Assembly: GCF_003977685.1 (NCBI RefSeq)
Contig: NZ_RYZH01000025.1
Coordinates: 1 to 64,000, forward strand
Direction of reading: 5' to 3'
Length of the DNA stretch: 64,000 nucleotides
Source of the DNA: Tautonia sociabilis
GTDB taxonomy: Bacteria > Planctomycetota > Planctomycetia > Isosphaerales > Isosphaeraceae
How positions within the stretch are numbered: position 1 is the stretch's first letter; every line of letters begins with the position of its first letter. The translations under genes and the position numbers were made by a program. The notes under the pieces were generated by a model. The model had not been told where the DNA came from. It did no database searches and saw nothing but the letters and a program-made list of their open reading frames with translations. Shown here in pieces: positions 12,616-21,734 of the stretch.

Positions 12616-13983
12616 TCATTGGTCCCCGTCCTCGGCCAACGAGCCGGCCTCCTCGGCGGGGGGGGAGGTGGACTCTCCTGGGTCGGACGATTCGGGTCGA
12701 TCGGTCGCCAGCAGCAGGGCGAGGGCCTGCTCCAGCTCTCGGGGCTTGAAGCCGAAGGGGCCCCGGCCGCTCTTGAAGGCGACCCGGCCGTCCTGGTCGA
12801 TCAGGTAGAGCCGGGCAGGCATGCCGCTGTAGAGCGTGCCGGCCGGATCGTCGACCGCGTCGACAACCATCGGCAGGCCGAGGTCGAGGGTCGCTCGGCA
12901 CTGCTGGGCGACCTTGAGGCGTTCGCCGAAGGTGGTCGGCTGGTCCAGGGTGTAGCCCTGGCGGTGGTTGTCGAGCATGTGCCAACCGTCGGTCGGGTGG
13001 GCCTCCCGGACGTAGACGAGGAGGAACCCGGCCCGGTCGCGATAGCGGCGGTAGAGTTTCTCGACGTTGCCGGCCTGGCTGCGGAACGGGCCGCAGGTGA
13101 AGTTGCCGAAAATCAGGACGATCGGCTTGCCCAGCCGCTCGCGATAGGACGAGAGGGTGACGTCGCGGTCGCCGTCGATGGCCGGGAGCGTGAAGTCGGG
13201 GGCGGGGTCGCCGACGTCGGGGCCGGGCCAGAGGGCTCCGATCTCCTGGGTGAACAGCCCTCGGACCAGGGTCGAGCGGCTCGGGCCGTTCGGGTCGGGG
13301 GGAGGCCCCTGGCCCTTGATGCCGCCGGCCATCATCACTCGGCTCATCGTGCCCGGCTCGAAGAGCCCCTTCAGCTCGTCCCGGGTCAGGAAGCCGAGCT
13401 GGCCCTCGTCGAGGCGGTCGAAGAGGGCGAGCAGCTCGGCCCGGGTGACCTTGCCGTTGGCGTCCCCGTCGGCCAGGTAGTAGAGCGCCACGCCGGGGCC
13501 ACCGGCCAGGGCGTGTTCGGACCAGTCGAAGTCGGCGGCGGTGATAAGGCGGTCGGCGTTGGCGTCGACGGCCTGGAAGTCGTTGTCGGATCCGGGCCAC
13601 TCGCGACGGGCGATGAGCCCATCACCGTCGGCGTCGAGTTCGGCCCGGACCTCTTCCCAGCCGAAGCGAGAGCCCCCGGTGGGACGGCTGAACCAGCCGT
13701 CCTGGCTGCCAAGCTGCTTCCCGAGGAGGATGTCGGCGAACATGAGGAGCCACTCGGGACGATCCTCCGGGGAGAGCGCCTCGAGTCGATCGGAGAGCCA
13801 GGCGCCGGCCCGATCAGCCAGGGGAGAGTCCCAGAGGGCCTGGGCCTCGGGAGCCAGTTCGGGACGGGGACGCTCGACGTCCTCTCCCGCGACCGAAACC
13901 GCGGGAGGGAAGGACGTCGCGATCGCGAGGGCCGCGGCCACCACCAGGGAGGAGGTGGGGGCGGGACCGGGTCGTCGGCTCAT
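12616..13983 (-). CDS. EF-hand protein fused to an iodothyronine-deiodinase-like thioredoxin-fold domain
   Basis: The product is 455 residues. After a signal peptide (SSLVVAAALAIATSF) come several EF-hand-like loops: DADGDGLIARRE (117-128), DANADRLITAADF (140-152), DGDANGKVTRAE (172-183) and a degenerate fourth. The C-terminal half, from VGDPAPDFTLPAIDG on, is a redoxin fold. Its active-site segment FGNFTCGPFRSQ (Cys297) lines up with the selenocysteine site of deiodinases, followed by YVREAHPTDGW. Known deiodinase-family bacterial proteins are thought to be peroxiredoxin-like; thyroid hormone is not the substrate. Cys replaces Sec. The start at 13983 has GAGGAG 8 bases upstream; an earlier in-frame start at 14052 lacks this. 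Confidence 0.82.
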   Translation of the reverse strand: MSRRPGPAPTSSLVVAAALAIATSFPPAVSVAGEDVERPRPELAPEAQALWDSPLADRAGAWLSDRLEALSPEDRPEWLLMFADILLGKQLGSQDGWFSRPTGGSRFGWEEVRAELDADGDGLIARREWPGSDNDFQAVDANADRLITAADFDWSEHALAGGPGVALYYLADGDANGKVTRAELLALFDRLDEGQLGFLTRDELKGLFEPGTMSRVMMAGGIKGQGPPPDPNGPSRSTLVRGLFTQEIGALWPGPDVGDPAPDFTLPAIDGDRDVTLSSYRERLGKPIVLIFGNFTCGPFRSQAGNVEKLYRRYRDRAGFLLVYVREAHPTDGWHMLDNHRQGYTLDQPTTFGERLKVAQQCRATLDLGLPMVVDAVDDPAGTLYSGMPARLYLIDQDGRVAFKSGRGPFGFKPRELEQALALLLATDRPESSDPGESTSPPAEEAGSLAEDGDQ

Positions 13984-14057
13984 CGGAGGGCTCCTCGACT
14001 CGAACGCGGTGGTCCGGGCCCCGATCGAGGAGGGCCCGATCCGAGATCCCATCCATA

Positions 14058-14095
14058 CCCGGCCCTTCCCCGAAGCGACAGGGGGAAGGGCCGGG
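14058..14095 (-). terminator. Perfect 14-bp hairpin after the AhpD-like gene
   Basis: cccggcccttcccc (14058-14071) pairs perfectly with ggggaagggccggg (14082-14095) around a 10-base loop. On the minus strand it begins 6 bases after the stop codon of the AhpD-like gene. There is no T-run, but position and stem length make it a good terminator or mRNA-end candidate. Confidence 0.6.
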
Positions 14096-14101
14096 CTCGG
14101 A

Positions 14102-15439
14102 TCATTCGACCGGCAAGCCGGCCGCCTCGGTCAGCCGGTCGAAGAAGGCGGCCTCGGCGACGACGGCGACCAGTTCGGCAACCTGGTGATCGCTGAAGTG
14201 TTCGCGCAAGCGGGCGACATCGCCGTCGGAGACCAGCGCCGGGTCGACGGTCAGCCTCTGGGCGAACCGAAGGGCCAGGCGGTCGGCCTCGGACAGCTCG
14301 GAGAGGTCGCCGTCGAGGGCGAAGATCTCCGAGTCGGACTGGCCGGCCGCTCGGAGCCGTTCTCGAGCGATCGCCAGGGCGTACCAGGAGCGGTCGAGCC
14401 GGGCGGCGGTCCAGGCGACCTGGGAGCGGAGCAGGGGGTCGAGGGTCCCTTCCCGCTCGACGGCCCGGAGGATGGCGATACGATCGACGCCGACCTTGGG
14501 GAACCGGGCGAGCAGTCGGATCCAGTTCGGCGGCTCGCCCTCGCCAAGTTCCTGGACCCGGGCTCGGGTCGTCTCGGCGTCGAGCAGGCTGACCCGGGGG
14601 GATCGCGATCGGGCCGACTCGATCCGCTCCTCGACCTCCGACCGAGACTCCAGCGCCGGCCGATGCCAGGGTGAGGCGGGCCGAGTGCCCGGACCCGGAC
14701 GAGCCGGGCCGATCGGCGCGACACGGGTGACGAGCGAGCGGAACTCGGGGGCGGTGGGCGTCAGATACTCGCGATGCTCCTCCTGGGGAATGTTCAGGGC
14801 GCCGGTCCATCGGTTCATGGCGTTGAAGCTGGAGACGACGTAGATGATCTCGGTGATCTGGTCGTCGTCGTAGTGGGCGCGGAGGGCCTCGAGATCGTCG
14901 TCGCCAATCTCGTGGGGGGTCGTCGTCAGGGCCCGGGTGAAGGCAAAGGCGGCGCGCTCGGCGGGGGAGAAGCCGGACCAGTCTCCGTCGAGAGCGGCAA
15001 CGCGGTCCTCGGGAACACCGGCGGCGGCGAGCTTGCTCTCCTGGTGGCCAAGGCAATAGGTGCAGTTATTGGCGCGAGAGACAATCCAGAAGAGCGTGGT
15101 CTGGAACGGATAGCCGAGCGTCATCCCCGGCTCCTCCCTCGAGGGGAAGCCACCGGCGACGAAGCCGGGGGGGAGGTAGTCGCGTCGCATCCGGCCGTTG
15201 TTGACCACTCCCAAGGATCCGCCCTCGGCCCGTTGGCGTTCCTCGTCGGAGATCGGGGGCAAGGGAAGGCGCGGAGTGCTCCGCTTGGACTGCTCGAGCG
15301 CCTGCTTCAGGTCCTCCCGGGTGACGGGAACCGGCCTGGTCCCGGGGGGAGGGGAATCGTCCTGGGCGATCGTGATCGCCGGGGCCAGGGAGGCGGCGAG
15401 GAAGAGCAGGAGGGATCGGGTCCGATCGATCGAATTCAT
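14102..15439 (-). CDS. Secreted carboxymuconolactone-decarboxylase/AhpD-like protein, tandem domains
   Basis: The 445-residue product begins with a signal peptide (SLLLFLAASLAPAITIAQ). The first CMD-like domain has the redox motif CTYCLGHQ at 126-133, as in AhpD alkylhydroperoxidases, then FTRALTTTPHEIGDDDLEAL. A second CMD-like domain occupies about 265-440 (ALRFAQRLTVDPALVSDGDV) but has no CxxC. The family carries out thiol-dependent peroxide reduction or decarboxylation. The substrate is unknown here, and the exported location is inferred from the leader. The ATG at 15439 has TGAGGA 7 bases upstream; a TTG two codons earlier is less likely. It precedes the deiodinase-like gene and follows the DUF1559/lipoprotein pair on the same strand. 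Confidence 0.85.
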   Translation of the reverse strand: MNSIDRTRSLLLFLAASLAPAITIAQDDSPPPGTRPVPVTREDLKQALEQSKRSTPRLPLPPISDEERQRAEGGSLGVVNNGRMRRDYLPPGFVAGGFPSREEPGMTLGYPFQTTLFWIVSRANNCTYCLGHQESKLAAAGVPEDRVAALDGDWSGFSPAERAAFAFTRALTTTPHEIGDDDLEALRAHYDDDQITEIIYVVSSFNAMNRWTGALNIPQEEHREYLTPTAPEFRSLVTRVAPIGPARPGPGTRPASPWHRPALESRSEVEERIESARSRSPRVSLLDAETTRARVQELGEGEPPNWIRLLARFPKVGVDRIAILRAVEREGTLDPLLRSQVAWTAARLDRSWYALAIARERLRAAGQSDSEIFALDGDLSELSEADRLALRFAQRLTVDPALVSDGDVARLREHFSDHQVAELVAVVAEAAFFDRLTEAAGLPVE

Positions 15440-15477
15440 GGTCAAATCCTCAGATTATCGCTCTTGGAGAGTTCCGA

Positions 15478-15861
15478 TCAATCTTGCCGGATCACGCTGG
15501 GGGCCGGGTCGGTGGCGACGGCGTAGGTGACCTGCCGCTCGACCCGGCGCCCGTCCGGGCCGGCCAGCACCAGGGCGACCGGGCAGGCGAGCGTGGCCCC
15601 GACGACGTGATCGCCGGAGAGAATGCGGTAGTCGAGGAGCCGGGCGCCGGCCAGCCAGTCCTCGTCGGCGACCCGGAGGGCCGGCTCCTCCTCGGAGGGG
15701 TCGGAGTGCGGACGGCCGGCCTTCCAGGAGTCGAGGGCCTCGGCCAGCGCGAGGCGGGCGGCCGCCTCGTCGAGCGACCGCTCCTTGGGGGCGGCCGGGC
15801 CGCAGCCCGGCGCGCAGAGGGAGAGCAGGGCAGCCGCCAGGACGGCTCGGAGAAGGTTCAT
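15478..15861 (-). CDS. Small lipoprotein accompanying DUF1559 protein
   Basis: The 127-residue product has a lipoprotein leader (MNLLRAVLAAALLSLCAPGC, lipobox Cys20). Its short mature domain is rich in Ala, Glu and Asp, with RLLDYRILSGDHVVGATLACPV near the middle. It lies 16 bases downstream of a DUF1559 gene, an arrangement seen repeatedly in planctomycetes and again here at 25.9-27.3 kb (order reversed). The function is unknown. I moved the start from 15912 to 15861 because of the leader. Confidence 0.78.
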   Translation of the reverse strand: MNLLRAVLAAALLSLCAPGCGPAAPKERSLDEAAARLALAEALDSWKAGRPHSDPSEEEPALRVADEDWLAGARLLDYRILSGDHVVGATLACPVALVLAGPDGRRVERQVTYAVATDPAPSVIRQD

Positions 15862-15877
15862 CGGAGCGATTCCCCCG

Positions 15878-16843
15878 TCAGAAGGCGTCGGCAGAGATGA
15901 CCTCGCCGCCATTCCGGGTGCCGAGGGCTCGCCAGGCGGGCAGCGCGACCGTCTCCTTGACGAACCGAACCGAGCCGTCTGCCAGTCCGACGTTCACCCC
16001 TCCGGGGTGCCGGCTGTTGGCGACGGTCATGATCCGGGAGGGGGGAAACATGCAGGAGAGGGAATTGGGCGGCCCGGAGTGCCAGTAGCTGGTCGTCGAG
16101 TGATAGCCGTAGATCCAGGGAGCGCCGACGTCGCTGACGCGCTGGTACGACAGGTCTCGCCAGTCCATCTGTCGGCAGAGTTGCACGGCCTGGTCGGCAT
16201 TGGCCGGGTAGGTCTGGGGCCAGAAGGTGTCGGCCTCTCGGGTGGCCCGGGTGTTGTCGAAGTCGCCGAGGACGTGCTCGCTGAAGGCGGCCGTGTTGCT
16301 CAGACCGTCTCGGACGTCGGCGGCCGTGTAGCGCGCGTTCGAGAAGAAGAGGCCGTTGGGGGCGGGCATGCCGGCGTTGACCCCCGCGGTGTCGTTCGTG
16401 CCGTACCACATGACGACGCTCGTCCCCTCGTTCGACCGATAGTTGGTTCCCCCCCAGCCGTCCGGCACGGCGGTCGGATCCGACGGGCAGAGCAACAGGG
16501 CCAGCGAGGTCGAGGTGGCCGTCTGGTTCGCGGTGGTCGTCCACGGCAGATCGAAGTTCAGCGCCGAGGCCACCGTCGCCTGCTCGACGAAGGGCAGGAT
16601 GCGGGCCATGGGCGAGAACGAGGCATTGGAGGGAATCGTCCGGCCGAGCGGGAACGCCCCGACGGCGTCGTGGTAGGCGTGCAGGGCGATCCCCAGTTGC
16701 TTCAGGTTGTTGGTGCACTGAGCGCGTCGGGCCGCCTCTCGGGCCGACTGGACCGCCGGCAGCAGGAGCGCGATCAGGACGCCGATCATGGCGATGACGA
16801 CGAGCAATTCGATGAGCGTGAACGCGGCGCGATGACGATGCAT
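15878..16843 (-). CDS. DUF1559 domain-containing prepilin-like protein
   Basis: The 321-residue product opens with a type IV prepilin/pseudopilin N-terminus: short basic leader [27 protein letters not shown] as the methylation/transmembrane helix, then [23 protein letters not shown]. The rest is the DUF1559 domain, with [11 protein letters not shown] and the terminal GGEVISAD signature. Planctomycetes carry dozens to hundreds of these proteins; they are presumed to be secreted by a type II/IV pilus-like machine and their function is not established. The ATG at 16843 is preceded by GGGAGGAT. The lipoprotein at 15478 follows in the same operon. Confidence 0.94.
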   Translation of the reverse strand: MHRHRAAFTLIELLVVIAMIGVLIALLLPAVQSAREAARRAQCTNNLKQLGIALHAYHDAVGAFPLGRTIPSNASFSPMARILPFVEQATVASALNFDLPWTTTANQTATSTSLALLLCPSDPTAVPDGWGGTNYRSNEGTSVVMWYGTNDTAGVNAGMPAPNGLFFSNARYTAADVRDGLSNTAAFSEHVLGDFDNTRATREADTFWPQTYPANADQAVQLCRQMDWRDLSYQRVSDVGAPWIYGYHSTTSYWHSGPPNSLSCMFPPSRIMTVANSRHPGGVNVGLADGSVRFVKETVALPAWRALGTRNGGEVISADAF

Positions 16844-17315
16844 CGTCCGATCCTCCCGTCTGTTCGGTACGATCTCGATGGTGGGGCTTCGATCCACGTA
16901 ACCTGACGCTGACACATGCTGATCGCATCGCGGCCGATGGGCACGCCCCGACGGACGGCGACCGGATCGCCGTCCCGAGCCGGCCGAAACCGGGAGAGGG
17001 AAGGCGGTCCTGTCTCGACCGATTCGGACCGTCCCGATCGGAGGGGAACGGCTCCGGAAGGGGGCCTGGAATCAGGCCGATCCGGGATCCGGTGCCTCCG
17101 CTCGGGCGTGCTGCGATCGGAAGATCACTCTCGGGAGACGACGGTCGTGCTCCGCCGCGGCGAGGAGTGTCTCGGGCGATCGCCCGCCGGCGACCCTACA
17201 GGAGGACGCCACTGCGGAAGCGAGCCGGAACGCCTCGGTCGGACGAGGGCAGTGGCCGGTTCGTGGACCGGCCTTCGCGGCGGGACGGCTGTCGACTCGG
17301 CGAGGAGAGCCGAGG
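16844..17315. other. Intergenic region upstream of DUF1559 gene
   Basis: These 472 bases lie between two minus-strand genes. All frames give Arg/Pro/Gly-rich translations without recognisable domains, so I see no gene. The promoter of the DUF1559 operon should lie here. Confidence 0.45.
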
Positions 17316-17759
17316 TCAGCGCGATCTCGGAGGATGGAAGACGCCGCCGATCGGTCGATCGGGCCGGCAGGAGGGCTCGGAGGAAGGCCAGGGGGAGGCA
17401 CTGGGGACCTCGGCCCCTCGATCACGGGGGAGGACGGCCCAGTGTTCGACGGAGGAGGGGGCCGGGGGGACGGGAGCCGGGCTCGGGGTCTCCGGGGCCC
17501 GGGAGCAGAACGGTCCGGAACACGGCTGGTCCGGGCTCGTTGAGGAGGGAGTCGGGGTGGCCTCCTCATCGGTGACGGCCGAGAGCCCGAGCACCACCTT
17601 CAGGACGTGGTCCCCCGGCCGGGAGACGTAGGAGCCGCAGTGCTGCCCGAGGGCCGGGGTCGTGAGCCAGCCCCCCGTGCAGAGGACGATCGCCGCCGCC
17701 AGCGGCCGGGCCGCGAGCGACCGGATCGGACCTGCCTCGAGACGCGGCTCGGGCCTCAT
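17316..17759 (-). CDS. Small exported protein of unknown function
   Basis: The 147-residue product has a Sec-like leader (PLAAAIVLCTGGWLTTPALGQ). A short motif HCGSYVSRPGDHVLKVV follows, similar to small secreted planctomycete proteins with a CGSYV...GDH element. A long Pro/Ser/Arg-rich tail, probably disordered, makes up the rest. The tail composition weakens the case that the whole frame is translated. Upstream the frame is open further, but the leader argues for the ATG at 17759. No function can be given. Confidence 0.55.
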   Translation of the reverse strand: MRPEPRLEAGPIRSLAARPLAAAIVLCTGGWLTTPALGQHCGSYVSRPGDHVLKVVLGLSAVTDEEATPTPSSTSPDQPCSGPFCSRAPETPSPAPVPPAPSSVEHWAVLPRDRGAEVPSASPWPSSEPSCRPDRPIGGVFHPPRSR

Positions 17760-18162
17760 GACGTGGGGAACCCCATCCGAATCGGCTTGATTGTGGCGGG
17801 GGGGGCTGAGAGTGGAACAGGTCCCGCCCGAAGAACGCGAACGTATCTTGAATACCCCATGATGAAACCAATCGCAAGCCCCGAGCTGCTCTTTTTCCCG
17901 ATCGGGAGGCGAGGGCCCCTGCCGGTGTCGCTCCTCGACCTCGATTGGGAGGGGCGGCCGGGGACCGGGAGGCAGACCGGCCCCTGTCGTCGGCGAGGCC
18001 TCCCTTCGTAGAATCGCCGGCTCCGGCCCAAAGCCGGCGGCCGTCGCCGAGCGAGGGGGAGACCGGCCGAGGCGATGCAACGCGATGCGTGCCCCGGGAG
18101 CCGAACACGGCCCCGGGCCGATCGCCGTTGCCCAGAATCCTCGTCCAGGGGGGTCGTCGTCC
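17760..18162. other. Divergent intergenic region
   Basis: These 403 bases separate the small exported protein gene (leftward) and the WD40-like lipoprotein gene (rightward). A moderately AT-rich patch around 17845-17890 is the likely promoter area. No gene is supported. Confidence 0.45.
17849..17877 (-). promoter_or_regulatory. Weak sigma-70-like promoter candidate
   Basis: On the minus strand TTGCGA, a 17-base spacer and TATTCA lie about 90 bases upstream of the start at 17759. Matches to consensus are 4/6 and 3/6, so this is only a candidate. Confidence 0.25.
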
Positions 18163-19356
18163 ATGATCGGATTGAAGCGCAGGAGCCCGGGGGATCTTCG
18201 ACGATCCGGGCTGGAGGGCGTGACCGCGGTGGCACTGATCGGATCGCTGGCCGGGTGCGGCAGGCCAGTCGAGCCGATCGATCCGGTTGCCGCGATCGAC
18301 GCGGCGGCGGCCGGCGAGGAGGCGGTGCTCGCGACGGATCGCCCAACGGCGCTGATTGCGGAATCGGTCCCCGAGATCCGGGCCGTCTTGCCGACGGCCC
18401 CCCAGCCCTCGTCCCTGGCCGTCTCCGCCGACGGGCGGCTCCTGGCCGTCGGCGACAAGCGGGGGGTCGCGCTGTGGGACCTCGAGCCCCCGGCCCACCG
18501 GGCGACCCTGCAAGGACAGCCCGCCCTCGTCTCAGCCGTCGCCTTCGACCCGTCCGGCAGAACCCTGGCGACGGTCGGTTACGAGTCTTCCCCCGAGTTC
18601 GCCGCGGTCCTGATGCGGTGGGACACGGGGGCGCTTGGGACGGGACGAGTGGTGCTGAAGTCTCCCGATCAGATCGCGACGATGCGGTTCTCGCCCGATG
18701 GCTCGACCCTGGTGCTCGGCACCGAGGACGAGGAGGACGCCGGCCGGGTCGCCTTCCTCGATGTCGAGTCTGGGGAGCTGGAGGTCTTGGGAGCGACCCT
18801 CAAGACGACCGTCTCCCGGCTCGCCGTCGCTCCGGCGGGGGATCGGGTGGCCGCCTCGTCCTGGAGGACGGTCAACTACTCCGACCAGGGCGAACTGGTC
18901 CTGTTCGACTCGTCCTCGAAGGAGGAGGTGGCCCGGCCCGGCTCGGGGATCGGCAGGATCAACGACCTGGCCTTCTCCCCCGACGGAACGACGCTGGCCG
19001 TCGCCTGCCAACGCCCGGGGGGGGAGTGGACCGTGCTTCGGTTCGACGCGGCGACCGGAGCGGCGAGGGAGCCGGTCGACACTCCCTCCGTCGAGGTGTC
19101 GAGCCTGGCCTTCTCGCCCGACGGTTCCTTGCTGGCGATGGGGGCCCACGACGGGGCCATCCGGCTGCTCGAACTCGGTTCCGGAGCGATGCTCCAGGGC
19201 CCAAGCTATCACCGGGGGGCGGCGGTCCTGCTGGCCTTCTCTCCCGACGGCCGCACCCTCCTGTCGGCAGCGCTGGACCGCCAGGTCGCACTCTGGGATG
19301 TCCCCTTGCTCCAAAAGACGGGGAGGGCAGGAGCGTCGGCGGCCGGCAAGGAGTGA
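18163..19356 (+). CDS. WD40/beta-propeller lipoprotein
   Basis: The 397-residue product has a lipoprotein leader (VTAVALIGSLAGC, lipobox Cys27). Six to seven propeller blades follow, each marked by a repeat of the type LAFSPDGxxLAxGxxDGxIRLWD: SLAVSADGRLLAVGDK, AVAFDPSGRTLATVG, TMRFSPDGSTLVLG, DLAFSPDGTTLAVA, SLAFSPDGSLLAMGAHDG and LLAFSPDGRTLLSAA. Such propellers are protein-protein scaffolds. This one is predicted to sit in the cell envelope. The start at 18163 is chosen so the signal peptide is near the N-terminus; an in-frame ATG at 18085 adds 26 residues. Confidence 0.85.
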   Translation: MIGLKRRSPGDLRRSGLEGVTAVALIGSLAGCGRPVEPIDPVAAIDAAAAGEEAVLATDRPTALIAESVPEIRAVLPTAPQPSSLAVSADGRLLAVGDKRGVALWDLEPPAHRATLQGQPALVSAVAFDPSGRTLATVGYESSPEFAAVLMRWDTGALGTGRVVLKSPDQIATMRFSPDGSTLVLGTEDEEDAGRVAFLDVESGELEVLGATLKTTVSRLAVAPAGDRVAASSWRTVNYSDQGELVLFDSSSKEEVARPGSGIGRINDLAFSPDGTTLAVACQRPGGEWTVLRFDAATGAAREPVDTPSVEVSSLAFSPDGSLLAMGAHDGAIRLLELGSGAMLQGPSYHRGAAVLLAFSPDGRTLLSAALDRQVALWDVPLLQKTGRAGASAAGKE

Positions 19357-19575
19357 GGACCGAGGACTCGGCTCGCGGTTTCTTGCGAGCGTCGGGGGCG
19401 CCGGAGGCGGGTCGAACTCGGCCAAGGAGGCTGGGGAGCGGATCGCCGCTGGGATCCGGGGGAGCGGTGGGATACACTAGAGGCATACCGGGGAGGGGAT
19501 GGCTCTCGGTCGAGGGGCCGTCGTCGGCCGCCGCCCCGGTCCCCGCCGCTTCGAGCACCCACGACACCCGCCGCC

Positions 19576-20439
19576 ATGCTCGACCGACTCAGCGTGCTTT
19601 GCTTCGCCGGGACCTACGGCCTGGCCCTGGCCGCCGAACTAGCCCGGCTCGTCGCCCGGGCGCCGATCCGCTGGCACCTGACGCTGGGTCTGACGCTCCT
19701 GGGGTGGTTGGTGCACTCGGTCTTCCTCGGAAACCTGGCCTGGAGGGAAGGCCAGTTGCCGATCACCTCGGCGTTTCACTCGCTGCTCGTGCTGGCCTGG
19801 ATCCTGGTGGCGATTGATCTGTACCTCTCCGTCAGCGCCCCGAAGCCGGCGACGGTGGGGGCCTTCGTGCTGCCGATGGTACTGGCCCTGCTCGGGGCGG
19901 CCGTGGCGATGCCCCCGGAGGCCCGAGCCGACTGGACTCGGCTCGGCGGCTGGGAAACGGTCTGGGGGACCGCCCACGGCGTCTTGCTCTTGCTCGGGGC
20001 GGTGAGCACCTGCGTGGCCTTCGCCTCGGGCCTGATGTACCTGGCCCAGGCCAACCGCCTGAAGCGAAAGCGGCCGTTGCGGGTGGGGATCGCGCTGCCG
20101 AGCCTGGAACAGTCGGAGCGCTGGAACCGGGCGGCGATCACCTTGGCGTTCCCCCTGCTGACAGCCGGTCTGGCGATCGGCGTCATCCTGAATGCGACCA
20201 GCCGGAGGGAGGGGGCGGCGGTGCTCGACTGGTGGGATCCCAAGGTCATCAGCGCCGCGCTGCTCTGGGTGGTGTTCGCCGTGCTGCTGCACGTGAGGTA
20301 TCGGCCCGAGTGGCGGGGCAAGGCGGTGATGCTGCTCACCGCCCTGGCCTTCGCCTTCCTGCTGTTCACGCTGCTGGGCGTCGACCTCCTGCTGCCCACC
20401 TCCCATGGGATCGCCCGGGGACTGGAGGTGACGCCGTGA
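19576..20439 (+). CDS. HemX/CcsA-like cytochrome c assembly membrane protein
   Basis: The 287-residue product has about eight transmembrane segments, beginning with SVLCFAGTYGLALAAELARL and ending with AVMLLTALAFAFLLFTLLGV. The tryptophan-rich segment LDWWDPKVISAALLW corresponds to the heme-handling WWD region of the CcsA/CcmC/HemX family. Members pass heme to the outside for cytochrome c maturation or, as HemX, modulate glutamyl-tRNA reductase. The stop codon overlaps the GTG start of hemA (GTGA), and a HemX-HemA pairing is known in other bacteria. That context favours the HemX-like reading. Confidence 0.85.
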   Translation: MLDRLSVLCFAGTYGLALAAELARLVARAPIRWHLTLGLTLLGWLVHSVFLGNLAWREGQLPITSAFHSLLVLAWILVAIDLYLSVSAPKPATVGAFVLPMVLALLGAAVAMPPEARADWTRLGGWETVWGTAHGVLLLLGAVSTCVAFASGLMYLAQANRLKRKRPLRVGIALPSLEQSERWNRAAITLAFPLLTAGLAIGVILNATSRREGAAVLDWWDPKVISAALLWVVFAVLLHVRYRPEWRGKAVMLLTALAFAFLLFTLLGVDLLLPTSHGIARGLEVTP

Positions 20440-21734
20440 AGCTGCTCGCGCTGGGCGTCGACCACCATAGCGCTCCTCAGCCGGTTCGAGAGGCGATCGC
20501 CTTCGACGGCTCGAGACGCCGAGAGGGGCTGGAGGCCCTCAAGGGGCGCTTTCCCGGAGTGGAGTTCGCCATCCTGTCGACCTGCAACCGGGTCGAGGTG
20601 TATGCCGCCGGGGATCCGAGCACGATCCCCCAAGTCGGGGATCTGACCCAGTTCCTGGCGGAGTTCCACGGCGTCGACCTCGGCGTGTTCGCCACGCATC
20701 TGGTCGACTACCACGACGAGGAGGCGATCGAGCACCTGTTCCGGGTCGCCAGCAGCATCGAGAGCCTGGTGATCGGCGAGGGGCAGATCCAGGGACAGGT
20801 TCGGGAGGCCTACGAGGCCGCCCGGGAGGCCGAGGCGGTCGGGCCGATCCTGCACGAGGTCTTCCAGCAGTCGGCCCGAGTCGGCAAGCGCGTTCGGGAG
20901 GCGACGGGAATGGACCGCGGCCGGCTCTCGATCGCCAGCGTGGCGGTCGACGTGGCCCGCCGGGTCTTCGACCGGTTCGACGACAAGGCGGTGCTCGTCA
21001 TCGGCGCCGGCAAGATGGCCGAGCTGACGCTCCGGCACCTGGCTCCGCTCCGCCCCGGCCGGATCCTGGTGACCAACCGCAGCCCCGAGCGCGCCCAGGA
21101 GGCCGCCAGGGCCTGGGGGGGCCGGGCCTTGCCGTTCGAGGAACTGGAATCGGCGCTGGTGGAGGCCGACGTGGTCGTCAGCACCACCGCTTCGGCCGAG
21201 CCGATCGTCAGCTTCGCGACCTACTCCCGGGTGTTGAAGGCCCGACGGTACCGCCACTCGCTGATCCTGGACATCGCCGTCCCCAGGGACTTCGACCCGA
21301 GGATCAACGACCTGGAGACGGTCACCCTCTACAGCGTCGACGACCTGCAGGCCCAGGCCGACGCCAACCGCAGCGAGCGGCTCCGAGCCGTCGAGGCCGC
21401 CTCGGCGATCGTCCAGGAGGAGACGGCCTCCTGCGCCGACGCGATCCGACACCGCCACCTCGCCGGCTCGATTCTCCGCCAGCTCGGCGACTATTCCGAC
21501 GCCGTCCGCTCCCGGGAGCTCGACCGCCTCTTCGCCTCCCGGCCGCACCTCAGCGAGGACGACCGCAAGGCGATCGCCCAGACCCTGCACCGCTTCCAGA
21601 ACCAGTTGCTGCACCATCCCCGATCCGCCCTGCGATCGGCCACCGGAGCCGCCGACGGCCACGGGAGGTCTCTGGTAGACGCCGTTCGCCACCTGTTTGG
21701 GCTGGGGCAATCGGAAGCCCGCGACGACCGCTGA
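20436..21734 (+). CDS. hemA: Glutamyl-tRNA reductase
   Basis: The 432-residue enzyme catalyses NADPH-dependent reduction of glutamyl-tRNA to glutamate-1-semialdehyde, the first committed step of the C5 tetrapyrrole pathway. The N-terminal catalytic domain has GVDHHSAPQPVREAIAF and the active-site Cys50 in STCNRVEVYA. FRVASSIESLVIGEGQIQGQVREAY follows in two pieces, then the NADPH domain with VLVIGAGKMAELTLRHL and a C-terminal dimerisation domain (about 335-420). The GTG start at 20436 is supported by GGAGGTGA immediately upstream and by the GTGA overlap with the HemX-like gene. Confidence 0.97.
   Translation: MKLLALGVDHHSAPQPVREAIAFDGSRRREGLEALKGRFPGVEFAILSTCNRVEVYAAGDPSTIPQVGDLTQFLAEFHGVDLGVFATHLVDYHDEEAIEHLFRVASSIESLVIGEGQIQGQVREAYEAAREAEAVGPILHEVFQQSARVGKRVREATGMDRGRLSIASVAVDVARRVFDRFDDKAVLVIGAGKMAELTLRHLAPLRPGRILVTNRSPERAQEAARAWGGRALPFEELESALVEADVVVSTTASAEPIVSFATYSRVLKARRYRHSLILDIAVPRDFDPRINDLETVTLYSVDDLQAQADANRSERLRAVEAASAIVQEETASCADAIRHRHLAGSILRQLGDYSDAVRSRELDRLFASRPHLSEDDRKAIAQTLHRFQNQLLHHPRSALRSATGAADGHGRSLVDAVRHLFGLGQSEARDDR

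Noticed and set aside
12616..13983. Selenocysteine at the deiodinase-like active site
   Set aside because: The codon at residue 297 is TGC (Cys). No in-frame TGA is present, so no selenoprotein is implied.
16844..17315. Candidate coding region upstream of the DUF1559 gene
   Set aside because: All open frames here are Arg/Pro/Ser-rich with no start context or domain.
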